A stretch of DNA of 64,000 bases from Haloterrigena gelatinilytica (GTDB lineage: Archaea > Halobacteriota > Halobacteria > Halobacteriales > Natrialbaceae): positions 1-64,000 of the forward strand of contig NZ_JABUQZ010000001.1 of the NCBI RefSeq assembly GCF_013342145.1, in the 5' to 3' direction. The translations under genes were made by a program, and so were the position numbers. Below the pieces are notes generated by a model, which was not told the DNA's origin, did not search any database, and saw only the letters and a program-made list of their open reading frames with translations. This document shows positions 1 to 7,959 of the stretch, in pieces. The number at the start of each line of letters is the position of its first letter. The first letter of the stretch is position 1.

Positions 1-70
1 ATGAGCACCGGCTATGTGTGAACCATTCACACCCTACGAGAAGCACGGTACATAATACTTACACGCCTGG

Positions 71-277
71 TCACAGCTGTAGATCATCGGCGGCTGCAAC
101 AGCATCCCGGACGGTACAGTCACTGCACTGCAGCGGTCCAGCCGCTTTACAGGCCCGGGATGCATCAGGATCCGCAGGAAACAGCCGCACGTTCTCTGCA
201 TCACACGTTTCACAGTCACCATGGATCATGGTCTGGTCGCAAATCGAAGTGTCAGACACCGGGCAGCACCTTGTCAC
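71..277 (-). CDS. small Cys-rich zinc-ribbon-like protein
   Basis: Reads as a 68-residue protein from a GTG codon. It has many cysteines in paired spacing: CC near residue 4, ICDQ, then CETC, a single C, and CSDC near residue 54. This suggests one or two zinc knuckles. Haloarchaeal plasmids and viruses encode many such small zinc proteins, and the neighbouring replicon genes at 3861-4934 encode more. The frame is open upstream to a TGA at 305-307, so the start is uncertain. No function can be assigned. A chance frame is possible, but the even cysteine spacing and acidic composition favour a real gene. Confidence 0.45.
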   Translation of the reverse strand: MTRCCPVSDTSICDQTMIHGDCETCDAENVRLFPADPDASRACKAAGPLQCSDCTVRDAVAAADDLQL

Positions 278-300
278 CCAGCAATTGGGATAAGGTAGGT

Positions 301-797
301 TAAATCAGTTCACTGTGAGGGGGCGTCACCCAGTGCGGTGTAAATGAGATCGATGGTTCAGCCAGAATCTCCTTATGCGTTTCCAGTGCGGCTGTAACCG
401 GTCGGTGGTAACGAGGTATAACACTGTTACACATATATATGCATTTCCGGTGGAACTCCCTCTATCTCTATCTAGACGGTATAACAGTGTTATAATATAT
501 ATGTATAGTATATGTTATTTACTTTCATGTTTGTTTACCGTTTCCTCTGTTGGCTAAAAATCGCGTACCCGGTTTGTTATCGCTGTCGAGTGAGAACACG
601 ACGGGTATAACGGGGTTATGAGAGAGATCGGGTCGCGATTTCGGTCTGCACCGGAAACGCATATGTATATGTGCTCCACCGGAAACGGAACCCCTACTCT
701 TTATAAATGAATCGGGGGTGTGATGCACCGGAAGAACCGGAAACGATAGATATAAAATATTTGATGTCTCTGGGGTAGAGCAGGTGGCTGGATTTCG
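301..797. other. putative replication origin upstream of orc1
   Basis: A 500-base AT-rich gene-free stretch beside an Orc1/Cdc6 gene. It holds boxes sharing (T)CCACCGGAAA(C): 444-456 (reverse orientation), 649-659, 674-695, 725-733 and 735-745. The 674-695 copy continues into GGAACCCCT, which resembles the G-rich end of archaeal origin recognition boxes. A sixth copy lies just after the gene (2021-2033). AT-rich tracts at 431-520 and 749-762 could unwind. Archaeal origins usually lie next to the initiator gene and carry such boxes. The origin assignment is inference; the repeats are seen directly. Confidence 0.6.
417..620. repeat. three TATAAC..GTTATA near-palindromes
   Basis: Three 15-base sites follow the pattern TATAAC-NNN-GTTANN: 417-431 (TATAACACTGTTACA), 480-494 (TATAACAGTGTTATA, perfect 7-base arms around one centre base) and 606-620 (TATAACGGGGTTATG). 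They lie inside the origin-like region, at spacings of 63 and 126 bases, so the second spacing is exactly double the first. They look like operators or iterons for a dimeric DNA-binding protein, possibly the winged-helix protein encoded at 2078-2449 (inference). Confidence 0.5.
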
Positions 798-2003
798 ATG
801 GGGGGCAATGTGTTTGACGAGCAACCGACTAATCGAATCTTTCAAAACGTCGATGCACTCGACCCCGATCGGACACCGTCGAAAGACGAGTTCGTCGAAC
901 GCGACGACGAAATGCAACAGATTGTTTCCATCCTCCGGTTCATCGAGATGGGCGGTGCCAGTAACTTCCTGGTGACCGGGCCGTCCGGTGTCGGGAAGAC
1001 GATGGCGGTGAAGATCATTCTCCGTGATCTTGAGAACTATCTTGATGGCAACGTGCAATCCGTCTATCTTACCGATCTCGAAAATGAGCTGCAGACGCTG
1101 CGTACCCTGACCAGTCAACTGTCGCTCAATTATCGTGGTACCGATCTCAACGAATACTATGACCGGCTCGCAGCGAAGCTAATCCGGGAGGATCTGAAAT
1201 TAGTCCTGGTTCTGGACGAACTGGAGAAACTGTTCCTCGCCCAGGGCGGGAAGAGTCACGGCAACTCCTTTCTCAAGAAGCTGCTTGAAGCCCGTAAGCG
1301 GGTCGTGAACGCAGATGCAGATGGGACGTTGCTCGTGATCGGGATTTCGAATAATGCTCGGCTGGGCGAGTATATGAATACAAAAGTCAAAAGCCGGTTC
1401 GGTCACGAGACCGTCCATTTCTCGAAGTATAATGCACTCGAGCTCCGGAAGATCCTGGAGCAGCGTAGTGAGAAAGCGTTTCGGCCCGGTGCTCTCGATG
1501 ATGGTGTTTTGGCCAAGATCGCTGCTGTTGTCGCCCAAAACGGTGGTGATGCGCGCGAGGCGATCCAAGTGTTGCGGAAGGCCGGCGAGCTGGCGTTGGA
1601 TGATGGGGCAGCCACCGTCACGAACGGGACGCATGTCGATCGGGCGCGGCAATTGATTGAGGCGGATAAAATCGTGGATACGGTCCGGTCTCTGAGCATG
1701 CATTCTCACGTGGTAGTCTATGCCGTTCTGTCGCTGTTGGAGGAGGGAAAAACACCGGTCACGACCGGTGACGTGTATTCGGAGTATCGAGATGTTCACG
1801 CACAGATGTCCGTGGAAGGGAAAGATCCGATTTCTCAGCGGCGGGTCCGCGATCTCATTGCGGAACTCGATATGCTCGGTGTTATCCAAGCAACGGTTCT
1901 GTCGAATGGGAAGTACGGGCGTACAAGACGGATCAAGGTCAATTTAGAGGAGAGCACGATCGAGGAATTGCAGACGTTCGTCGAAGAGGAATACGGCATT
2001 TGA
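798..2003 (+). CDS. orc1: Orc1/Cdc6 family replication initiator
   Basis: Archaeal Orc1/Cdc6 AAA+ ATPase of 401 residues, the usual length. It binds origin boxes and helps load the MCM helicase. Walker A is GPSGVGKT near residue 58 and Walker B is LVLVLDELEKL near 138. The sensor-1 region follows (VIGISNNARLG), and a C-terminal winged helix begins near residue 315 (VYAVLSLLEEG, then QRRVRDLIAELDMLGVI). A TATA-like TATAAAAT at 751-758 precedes the ATG by about 40 bases. The gene is flanked on both sides by the ACCGGAAA boxes. Codon choice is less GC-biased than in the chromosomal genes to the right, consistent with a plasmid- or provirus-borne initiator rather than the main chromosomal one. 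Confidence 0.93.
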   Translation: MGGNVFDEQPTNRIFQNVDALDPDRTPSKDEFVERDDEMQQIVSILRFIEMGGASNFLVTGPSGVGKTMAVKIILRDLENYLDGNVQSVYLTDLENELQTLRTLTSQLSLNYRGTDLNEYYDRLAAKLIREDLKLVLVLDELEKLFLAQGGKSHGNSFLKKLLEARKRVVNADADGTLLVIGISNNARLGEYMNTKVKSRFGHETVHFSKYNALELRKILEQRSEKAFRPGALDDGVLAKIAAVVAQNGGDAREAIQVLRKAGELALDDGAATVTNGTHVDRARQLIEADKIVDTVRSLSMHSHVVVYAVLSLLEEGKTPVTTGDVYSEYRDVHAQMSVEGKDPISQRRVRDLIAELDMLGVIQATVLSNGKYGRTRRIKVNLEESTIEELQTFVEEEYGI

Positions 2004-2020
2004 TCGGTTCCATTGCGTGT

Positions 2021-2033
2021 TTTCCGGTGGAAC
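2021..2033. repeat. origin-box-like repeat downstream of orc1
   Basis: TTTCCGGTGGAAC is identical to the reverse-oriented box at 444-456. It lies 17 bases after the orc1 stop, so the initiator gene is bracketed by the same motif. It could also overlap the promoter of the next gene. Confidence 0.5.
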
Positions 2034-2077
2034 CGCTGTTTTGATTTTTAAGATTATCCTCTGTTTGTTTATTCCTG

Positions 2078-2449
2078 ATGAGTAACAAAACGGCGCTGGC
2101 CCGGAAACTAGATTTACTGGATCTGGAAATTCTGGCGGTTCTCACGCATACCTCGATGTGGAAAAAGAAACTGCACGAAACACTCGAGAAAAAGTCAGTG
2201 CAAACCATCGGGCGGCGTGTCGAACAGCTACAGACCGAGGACCTACTAGAATCGTGCATCGTGAACCCGGACGAGGTCAAGCGCGATCTCATCATCGCGT
2301 ATCAAACAACGGCGTCAGGCAGAGAGATACTGAAAACGTACCATATCTGTACGTCACCAGACTGCGATGCGATTGTCGTGGATGGGGAGGACCACGTTCA
2401 CGAGTTCTCATCAGCCGTAGATTACTTCGACGCAGCCACCTCCTCTTGA
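2078..2449 (+). CDS. winged-helix DNA-binding protein
   Basis: 123-residue protein. Residues 10-70 fit a winged helix: ARKLDLLDLEILAVLTH, then a recognition-helix-like stretch VQTIGRRVEQLQTEDLLES. A short C-terminal part contains CTSPDCDAIV and an HVH, possibly a zinc site. TTTTTAAG at 2046-2053 lies about 28 bases before the ATG, typical of a leaderless haloarchaeal transcript. Its position right after orc1 suggests a copy-number or transcription regulator of this replicon (inference). The exact family is not recognised. Confidence 0.75.
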   Translation: MSNKTALARKLDLLDLEILAVLTHTSMWKKKLHETLEKKSVQTIGRRVEQLQTEDLLESCIVNPDEVKRDLIIAYQTTASGREILKTYHICTSPDCDAIVVDGEDHVHEFSSAVDYFDAATSS

Positions 2450-2520
2450 ACTCGTCGCGGTTCAGTTCACATCCTGATTTCCATATATCTTGATAACTGC
2501 TTCTGCGGTAGTACAGTGGT

Positions 2521-2916
2521 ATGTCCCAGCGTGGAGGGGGACCGGGCGCCCAGTTCGACTGGCAGGGGTATCTCGAGCAAACAACGCGATCGGAGCGAGA
2601 GCGGCTTGAGGAGCGGCTCGAAGCGAAGAAGGCGCAGATACGGCGGCGGACGAAGACATACGAAGCCGCGGTCACCGATCTGCAGACCGCACTGCAGGAT
2701 GTGGAACACCAGCTGTCACGGGCGATCCCGACACGGGACCGGCGGCAGGAGTTGAAGCGACGTCGGAACCGGTTGCAGAGTGATCTGCGGGAGACGCGGA
2801 GGCGGTTCGCGGACGACATACGGCAGCTGGAGGACACCGTCCTGGAACTTGAGGCCGAGCTTGAGGAGCTGTGTGAGGCCGAAGAACTACTGGAAAACGC
2901 GGTCACTCAGTCGTGA
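2521..2916 (+). CDS. coiled-coil protein of the replicon
   Basis: 131 residues. After about 20 residues (QFDWQGYLEQ) it is almost all charged heptad-rich helix (RSERERLEERLEAKK through QLEDTVLELEAELEELCEAEELLENA), so a long coiled coil is predicted. A TATA-like CATATATC near 2482-2489 precedes it. Its end overlaps the end of the convergent primase gene by 14 bases. No function is recognisable; a structural or partition accessory role is only a guess. Confidence 0.7.
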   Translation: MSQRGGGPGAQFDWQGYLEQTTRSERERLEERLEAKKAQIRRRTKTYEAAVTDLQTALQDVEHQLSRAIPTRDRRQELKRRRNRLQSDLRETRRRFADDIRQLEDTVLELEAELEELCEAEELLENAVTQS

Positions 2917-3781
2917 CAGAGTCTCCGTCGGGATTATAGTACGCGGTGCAGTCTTCGACTGCCTTCCGGATGGTTCGTTCTCGGTAGTCCGCCCGTTCAC
3001 TCCACTTGTCTCGGACCAGCCCGCTTTTCGAGAACAAGCGTTCGATCCGCTGCTCGTCGCCACCCGTCCAGAACGCCAGGTAGTTACAGAGCGCCTGATC
3101 GGCTTCGCTGTGACTGGGATAGCCGCTGGTATCGCCAACCCAGAGTCGTCGGAACTTCTCACCATTGCTGGCGTTCATGGCCTTCTCGATCAGCTCCTGG
3201 TCGGAGAGCGAGATGTCAGTCGGGTCCGGCGGTCCGGTGTCTGGATCGTCTTGAGCGATGTATGCGTCGTGAAGCTGCGCAAGCTCCTGTGGGCGGTGCG
3301 CGATCGTCGTTGGTGTTCCGGGCACGTGGTCGCCGGTGACCGTGAAGTACCGGTTGGCATCGTACATCTCAAGCTGGTCGGTTCGGTTCCCACCGGACGG
3401 GACATCACCGTTGACGATGACGTGATAGCCGCTCCGGCTGGGGCTGCGTTCAGTGTACGAATCCAGCGTCAGCAAGATGTCGATCACCCATTCCTCAAGC
3501 ATCCCGGTGTCGGGATCGCGGGCATCGTCGATGTCCACGCCGGCGTACGGCCCGTCCGCGGTGAACACATAGCCGAGCCCATCGATCTCCGCGTTCAAAT
3601 CGTAGTAGGTCCATGCTGTGGTGTAGGTCGCCCACGTGTCGGGATCTGACACGGAGGCATAGGTCTCGGTCTTGGGATCAGCTGGAACCTTGGTAGGTTT
3701 CCCGTTGCGGTCTTCGGTTTTCCAGCAGATCCACTGCGGTCGGTCTTTCAACGGGCCAGGAATCTGTTCTGTGGAGATCAT
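2903..3781 (-). CDS. PrimPol-type primase-polymerase (phage NrS-1 polymerase-like)
   Basis: 292 residues from the ATG at 3781. An upstream extension of the frame has non-haloarchaeal composition and is probably not translated. The three archaeo-eukaryotic primase motifs are visible: VDID (82-85, catalytic DxD-type), SRSGYH (115-120, the SxxxxH motif) and RYFTVTGDH (about 144-152). The C-terminal part (residues 200-285; a DQALCNYLAFWTGG stretch, then YRERTIRKAVED) matches the helix bundle found in NrS-1-like primase-polymerases of phages and archaeal plasmids. It probably synthesises primers and/or DNA for this replicon. It is the last gene of a leftward operon. Confidence 0.82.
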   Translation of the reverse strand: MISTEQIPGPLKDRPQWICWKTEDRNGKPTKVPADPKTETYASVSDPDTWATYTTAWTYYDLNAEIDGLGYVFTADGPYAGVDIDDARDPDTGMLEEWVIDILLTLDSYTERSPSRSGYHVIVNGDVPSGGNRTDQLEMYDANRYFTVTGDHVPGTPTTIAHRPQELAQLHDAYIAQDDPDTGPPDPTDISLSDQELIEKAMNASNGEKFRRLWVGDTSGYPSHSEADQALCNYLAFWTGGDEQRIERLFSKSGLVRDKWSERADYRERTIRKAVEDCTAYYNPDGDSVTTE

Positions 3782-3860
3782 GGTGGCGTGCGTGGGTTCG
3801 AGGTTTTTTACTGGGAGAGCGGGTTTCCACAGCGCTCGAAGCGTGGAAACAGACAGTGGG

Positions 3861-4436
3861 TTAGAGTGAGCCGGCGACCTCCGCGACCCGGATCTCGGTC
3901 TTGATCTGTTGGATATCCGGTTCATCGCCGTACAGGCGGCTACCGACGGATAATGCATCCCGTCCCTGTGGTGTGACCTCACCTGTCTCCGTGTCAACGT
4001 AGTCCATCTCGGTCATGACCGAGGCAGCACGGTCGACCGCGATCTCTGCCGGTTCACCGGCAACGGCGTCGACCTGCAGGAAGTCGTCGATCTGGACAAT
4101 CCCCTTCTTCAGGTAGTAGAGGCTGAGGTAGACGTATTTGTCCAGCATGTAGCGCTGTTCGGCGCACCACGGACAGTAGTGACCGGGATTGATTCTGACG
4201 TGGCAGACCGGGCAGGCCGGGTCGTCGCACTGGACACACCGGTACTTCCGGTCGTCTTCGGTGATCTCCCGGCCGCATTTGCAGATCGGGATCGTCGCCT
4301 CGTGGATTTCAGTGCCGGTGTCGAGGTCGGTCCGGGTCTCTTGGTCTTCGAGGTCGAGGGTGCCGCGTTGACTGAGCGACACACGGTTCACCTCGGTGAA
4401 CGAGTCGGTCCAGTCGAACTGCGCTGTATCGGTCAT
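3861..4436 (-). CDS. zinc-finger protein of the replicon
   Basis: 191 residues. The centre carries CKCG, CVQCDDPACPVCH and HYCPWC (about residues 53-91), enough for two zinc sites of a RING/ribbon-like fold. An alpha-helical C-terminal half may form a winged helix (VDRAASVMTEMDYVDTETGEVT reads like helix-turn-wing; shown over about 134-155). It lies in the leftward operon between the primase and another zinc protein. A regulatory or adaptor role is likely but unproven. The family is not recognised. Confidence 0.72.
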   Translation of the reverse strand: MTDTAQFDWTDSFTEVNRVSLSQRGTLDLEDQETRTDLDTGTEIHEATIPICKCGREITEDDRKYRCVQCDDPACPVCHVRINPGHYCPWCAEQRYMLDKYVYLSLYYLKKGIVQIDDFLQVDAVAGEPAEIAVDRAASVMTEMDYVDTETGEVTPQGRDALSVGSRLYGDEPDIQQIKTEIRVAEVAGSL

Positions 4437-4454
4437 GCTTTTGTATCGGTGGTG

Positions 4455-4796
4455 TCAGCGGTTACGGCCGCGAAGCCATCGCATCACGGTATCGAGGTCG
4501 TTGTTGACCGTGTCGCGGGGCGTGGTCCGGTCGCGATTCGTGGTCCGTGTGCCAAGCCCGGGGATGATCCATCGGACGAATTTTGCGATCAGGTGTTTCC
4601 GGGCGTGCTCCTCGCAGAAAACCTGTGTGCCGCCGTCGACCCAGTGCTGATGATCAGGGCAGAGGATGGTGCCGCAGGTGCTACAGGTCTGGAGGCAGTG
4701 TGGGCAGAGTTGCGCAGCACAGCCGTCGTACCGGCAGATTCCGGGCATGGGGCCGAAGTGGCCGCAGTCACGGAGCTGGATATCGTTCGGGTTCAT
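4455..4796 (-). CDS. small zinc-finger protein
   Basis: 113 residues. The first 65 contain CGHF, CRYDGCAAQLCPHC, CSTCGTILCPDH and CEEHARKH, a dense Cys/His array resembling B-box or RING-like double zinc fingers. A basic tail follows (TTNRDRTTPRDT, RWLRGRNR). It starts 9 bases after the preceding small frame and ends 18 bases before the next gene, so translation in this operon is probably coupled. Confidence 0.68.
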   Translation of the reverse strand: MNPNDIQLRDCGHFGPMPGICRYDGCAAQLCPHCLQTCSTCGTILCPDHQHWVDGGTQVFCEEHARKHLIAKFVRWIIPGLGTRTTNRDRTTPRDTVNNDLDTVMRWLRGRNR

Positions 4797-4805
4797 GTTG
4801 ATGGA

Positions 4806-4934
4806 TTATGGTGTGCGGTCGCGGTGCCGCATGCATTTCCGGCGGGGTGTGCAGTGCGGGCAGCCGCGGCGGAGCGGCCGGTTCATTCTGTTCATGTGGG
4901 GTGCGTTCCGTGGAGTGCGTGGGATGTGCCTCAT
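4806..4934 (-). CDS. tiny basic peptide with CPHC zinc knuckle
   Basis: A 42-residue frame from ATG 4934; a shorter 29-residue form from ATG 4895 is possible. It ends in RRGCPHCTPRRKCMRHRD, with C-x2-C-x5-C-x2-H, a complete set of zinc ligands. It fits between two genes of the operon, ending 9 bases before the next start. No strong ribosome site is visible, and the high arginine content could also come from a chance frame, hence moderate confidence. Confidence 0.38.
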   Translation of the reverse strand: MRHIPRTPRNAPHMNRMNRPLRRGCPHCTPRRKCMRHRDRTP

Positions 4935-5026
4935 CGATACGGGCGCGGTGATCAGGCCGCGGATTCCGGTGGGCCTCTGGAGTGAGAGGTGTTCAGCGGG
5001 CGATGCATCTGGTCTCTGTCCCCGTG

Positions 5027-5149
5027 TTAGAGGTTGAGGAGGTCGCAGTCGTACGTCTCCTCCTCGTGGTATGGGTTGTTCTTGCGGCCGTCCCAACCCA
5101 GTCCCTCGGGGATGTACGGATCCTGCTCATCGATGCGGTAGCGAGCCAT
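5027..5149 (-). CDS. 40-residue acidic small protein, first gene of the leftward operon
   Basis: Starts MARYRIDEQDPYIPEGL and ends CDLLNL, 40 residues. A near-perfect ribosome binding site GGAGGTGA (5159-5166, reverse strand) lies 9 bases before the ATG, which is strong for a haloarchaeon and supports translation. It contains a tyrosine/acidic-rich stretch and a single Cys. It is the first gene after a TATA box at about 5243-5250. Function unknown. Confidence 0.6.
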   Translation of the reverse strand: MARYRIDEQDPYIPEGLGWDGRKNNPYHEEETYDCDLLNL

Positions 5150-5158
5150 GTGTGGCGG

Positions 5159-5252
5159 TCACCTCCGCCGCTGTGGTGTGATGCGTTCCGTGCCATGGAT
5201 GCGCTGTCTCAGTGAGCGACAGCCGTCGCTATGCGCTGGGCGGTATATACGG
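5159..5252 (-). promoter_or_regulatory. promoter and ribosome site of the leftward replicon operon
   Basis: On the reverse strand GTATATACCG (about 5242-5251) is a good archaeal TATA box. The Shine-Dalgarno sequence GGAGGTGA at 5159-5166 precedes the ATG at 5149. The expected transcript start is near 5220, leaving a leader of about 70 bases. It would drive the genes from 5149 down to 2903. Confidence 0.5.
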
Positions 5253-5586
5253 GGCGTCCGGATGGTTGTCTACCACACTTATCGTCCGGGTCATCAGTAT
5301 CGGCTGCAGGAGAATTAGTTCGTCAGAGGTGTGACTGCCGGTCGGCGGTGGTGCTGAAGATGTGGTGTGATCGGTGTACGGGTGTTTACCGGGGTTTAAG
5401 GCGGATGAAAAGAACTAAGGATTACCGCGTATAGCTGATAGCAGTTATGTGGCCTCGGCACTCATAGGGCTCGTCACGACCGGGTGCCGAGTCCGGCTCG
5501 GAGCGAGTGAATCGTCATCGGCCACTCGAGGCTATCACCGCGGCTCCCAAGACGGTTTGGATCGGACCGAGAAACGCGGGCGTAGT
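5253..5586. other. gene-free junction between the low-GC replicon and the chromosome
   Basis: No convincing gene is seen. Composition shifts here: up to about 5450 the sequence is AT-richer (GGTTTAAGG, GTTATG), and after that it is typical haloarchaeal GC-rich DNA. No tRNA or obvious direct repeat marks an attachment site at this end, and the left end lies outside the window. Confidence 0.4.
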
Positions 5587-5808
5587 CTACGACCCGCTCG
5601 CCGAATCGCCCGTCGCCGCGAAGGCGGTGTTGAACTCGTCCATCAGGTTCTGGAGTTGGGCCGTGTTCCGGTGGGAGAACGTTTGCGGCGAGCGCTCGAC
5701 GGCCGTCCGCGAGTCGGCTCGCTCGCTCGAGGCCGGTGGGGTTCGCGCGTCGATGTGGTTGGGCTGCGGTTCTGGCTCGGGTCGGGTCTGCAGGCGTTGT
5801 GTGCTCAT
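5587..5808 (-). CDS. small hypothetical protein
   Basis: 73 residues from ATG 5808 (MSTQRLQTRPEPEPQP). The N-terminal half is Pro/Arg/Glu-rich and likely disordered. A short helical C-terminus follows (LQNLMDEFNTAFAATG). Base composition is typical of the chromosome to the right. It is not recognised and has no partner. A larger overlapping frame (5474-5905, same strand) has the arginine/proline look of a shadow frame. Confidence 0.5.
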   Translation of the reverse strand: MSTQRLQTRPEPEPQPNHIDARTPPASSERADSRTAVERSPQTFSHRNTAQLQNLMDEFNTAFAATGDSASGS

Positions 5809-6061
5809 GTCGGTCGGGTGTAGTGAGGTCGTCGAACGGTACGGGAGTTCGTCGAAGGAGAGGCGAGTTTACGCTGCTACGTGTACGACCGACATCTGTA
5901 CTCACCCGTAGCGCCTCCTGGGTAATAAAAGTTCATGATAGATAATAGGTTTGGCAGTGAGTGTCTACCACAATTGGCGACCGTTTCGAGCCCACACTAC
6001 ACCATCGGTGCAGTCGAGCGCCGAGACGTTATGCCGGTCGGTGAGAGAGAATCAGATCTCG

Positions 6062-6769
6062 ATGGACGAGGGTGACACGACCCGGGTGCACCGCGGCGAC
6101 GGACCCGACGGCCGGCCGGACGTGAGCTTCGTGATCCCGGCGAAAAACGAGGCCGACTACCTCCGCGGCGTGCTCGCGAGCATCGCCGGGCTCGACACGG
6201 AGTACGCGATCGAAGTGATCGTCGTCGACGGCGACTCGAGCGACGCGACGCCGGCGATCGCGCGCGAGTACGGCGCGACCGTCCTCGACGAGGGCGGCCG
6301 GAGCATCGCGGCGGCCCGCAACCTCGGCGCGGCCCGCGCCGACGGCGAGTGGCTGGCGTTCGTCGACGCCGACACGGAACTGCGGCCCGACTACCTCACC
6401 GAACTGCTGGGCTACCTCGAGGCGAACGGGCTGGCGGCCGGCAGTTCCTACTGTCGGATCACCGGGCCGCGCCGGGCGACGCTGATGGCGGCGACGATCA
6501 ACCGCGTCTTCTCGCGCCTCGAGCGGCCCATCCTCCCGGGGTTCAACTGCGTCGTCCACCGGCAGGCGTTCGACGACGTCGGCGGGTTCCCGGAGGTCCC
6601 CAACGAGGACACGGCGTTCAGCCGGCTGCTCGGCCGCCGGTATCCGACGGGCTACTGTCCCGCGGTGTTAGTCGAGAGTTCGGGTCGGCGGATCGCCGAC
6701 TGCGGACTGACGGGGACGCTCTGGCACTATCTCCGACTCGACGTCGGACGACTCCGAGCCGACTACTGA
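6062..6769 (+). CDS. family 2 glycosyltransferase
   Basis: 235 residues from ATG 6062. GT-A fold markers in order: VSFVIPAKNEADYL near residue 21, VIVVDGDSSDAT near 55 (nucleotide-sugar binding), ARNLGAARADGEWLAFVDADTEL near 82-105 (DxD motif at DAD), and an acceptor loop with GFPEVPNEDTAF near 178-189 (the ED of GT2 enzymes). It has no membrane segments, so it is probably a cytosolic or peripheral enzyme transferring a sugar from a nucleotide donor. The frame is open further upstream, but sequence before 6062 lacks family character. No sugar gene cluster surrounds it, so the substrate is unknown. Confidence 0.85.
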   Translation: MDEGDTTRVHRGDGPDGRPDVSFVIPAKNEADYLRGVLASIAGLDTEYAIEVIVVDGDSSDATPAIAREYGATVLDEGGRSIAAARNLGAARADGEWLAFVDADTELRPDYLTELLGYLEANGLAAGSSYCRITGPRRATLMAATINRVFSRLERPILPGFNCVVHRQAFDDVGGFPEVPNEDTAFSRLLGRRYPTGYCPAVLVESSGRRIADCGLTGTLWHYLRLDVGRLRADY

Positions 6770-6824
6770 ACGGTCGCCGGCGGACGGGCAGGGTCCGCGA
6801 CGACGCTCCCGCTGAGACGGCGCG

Positions 6825-7112
6825 TTACTGAGCCGCCGACTTGGGCGAGGACTCCGGCCGCGGTTCGACCTCGAGTTCCTCCAGTTCCTCGAGGTCGCCC
6901 TCGGCCGTCGCCTGCTCGATTTTGGCGATCTCCTCCGCGTAGTGCAGGAAGGTGTCGACGCTCGCGACGACGACGCGGGCCTCGATCGTCAGGAGTTCGA
7001 TCCCGACGACCGAGACGCGCGCCCAGACGTCGATGACGACGCCCTTGTCGAGGATGCGATCCAGTACCTCCGCGAGACTCGAGGAGTCGGGTCGTCGTTG
7101 TGGTGATGCCAT
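6825..7112 (-). CDS. gvpA: gas vesicle structural protein GvpA (orphan)
   Basis: 95 residues. Residues 10-68 match haloarchaeal GvpA almost position for position: [38 protein letters not shown], then [20 protein letters not shown]. GvpA forms the ribs of the gas vesicle wall. The N-terminus has an unusual basic insert (ASPQRR). The C-terminal tail is longer and more acidic ([20 protein letters not shown]) than in the usual protein of about 76 residues. No other gvp gene (F, G, J, K, L, M, N, O) is visible in the 64 kb, and the flanking genes are unrelated. It may work with a cluster elsewhere or be a repurposed relic. Confidence 0.9.
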   Translation of the reverse strand: MASPQRRPDSSSLAEVLDRILDKGVVIDVWARVSVVGIELLTIEARVVVASVDTFLHYAEEIAKIEQATAEGDLEELEELEVEPRPESSPKSAAQ

Positions 7113-7316
7113 TGTCTCTCACTCCCTCACTCGGACTGGCGACCAATTCATTACTCGGACTGCATCGGCAAGCCGGCGATCGGAACCACAGCGGAACGCG
7201 CCGCTCGCTGGTGAAAACGACCGATAACCTCATCCCGAGCTCCGTGGCGACCGCGCCGTTGCGTCCCGGCACCGTCATGGCGCCCGCTTTTCTCCCTTCC
7301 CGTCGGCGACACGACC

Positions 7317-7709
7317 GTGTCGACCGTCCCCGAAGAAGCCGAACGGTTGCTCGAGAGCGAACCGGTGATGGCCCATCTGGGAACCTGCGTCGAGGAACGA
7401 CCGCACGTCGCTCCGGTCTGGTACCGGTACGTCCCCGAGACGGAGATCGTCGAGATCGTCACGACGGGGCGTAAACTGGCGAACATCCGGAAAAACCCGC
7501 GTGTCTCGCTGTCGATTCAAAAGGACGAGGCCGGCCAGACCCGCTGGATGGTATCGTTGCTCGGCACCGCCACGGTCGTCGACGACTGCGCGGAGACGGC
7601 CGCGGCGCGACACCGGATCAACGCGAAGTACGACGCGGAACCCGCGGCCTACGCCGAGAACACCCTCGTCCGGATCGAGGTGGGATCGGCGAGCTATCGG
7701 ACGTATTGA
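7317..7709 (+). CDS. pyridoxamine 5'-phosphate oxidase family (FMN/F420-binding split barrel)
   Basis: 130 residues from a GTG start. It shows the split-barrel pattern: AHLGTCVEERPHVAPVWYRY (residues 19-38), then KLANIRKNPRVSLSIQ (the phosphate-binding segment after a beta turn) and a C-terminal strand IEVGSASYR. Family members bind flavin or deazaflavin F420 and reduce small molecules, or are general-stress proteins. The substrate cannot be deduced. It is divergent from gvpA. Confidence 0.78.
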   Translation: MSTVPEEAERLLESEPVMAHLGTCVEERPHVAPVWYRYVPETEIVEIVTTGRKLANIRKNPRVSLSIQKDEAGQTRWMVSLLGTATVVDDCAETAAARHRINAKYDAEPAAYAENTLVRIEVGSASYRTY

Positions 7710-7959
7710 GGGCGTGGCGATGCGAACGGCTACTCGGTAGCGGCGTCTCACAGCGGCCACACTGGGTATCCGGCGCGCGCTGGCGACCGGCCGAGCGATA
7801 GTGAGGCCAGTCGCCGACCTCGTGCGAGGGATGAGCGAGCGACCAGAGGGAGTGAGCGAATCGGTTGGGGAGGGCGTGGGATTCCCTGGTGCCAGGATAG
7901 CAAGACGCTTCCCGGACTACTTCCTCTCAAATGCCGAGTCCCGACTCGAAATCGGTCGC

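Noticed and set aside
5253-5586. Attachment site at the right end of the replicon
   Set aside because: No tRNA, direct repeat or integrase motif was found here; only the composition change supports a boundary.
7715-7959. ATGCGAACGG string near 7719 as another copy of the dispersed repeat
   Set aside because: Only the first ten bases match; the following segment does not form the second stem or the CGTGAGCA end.
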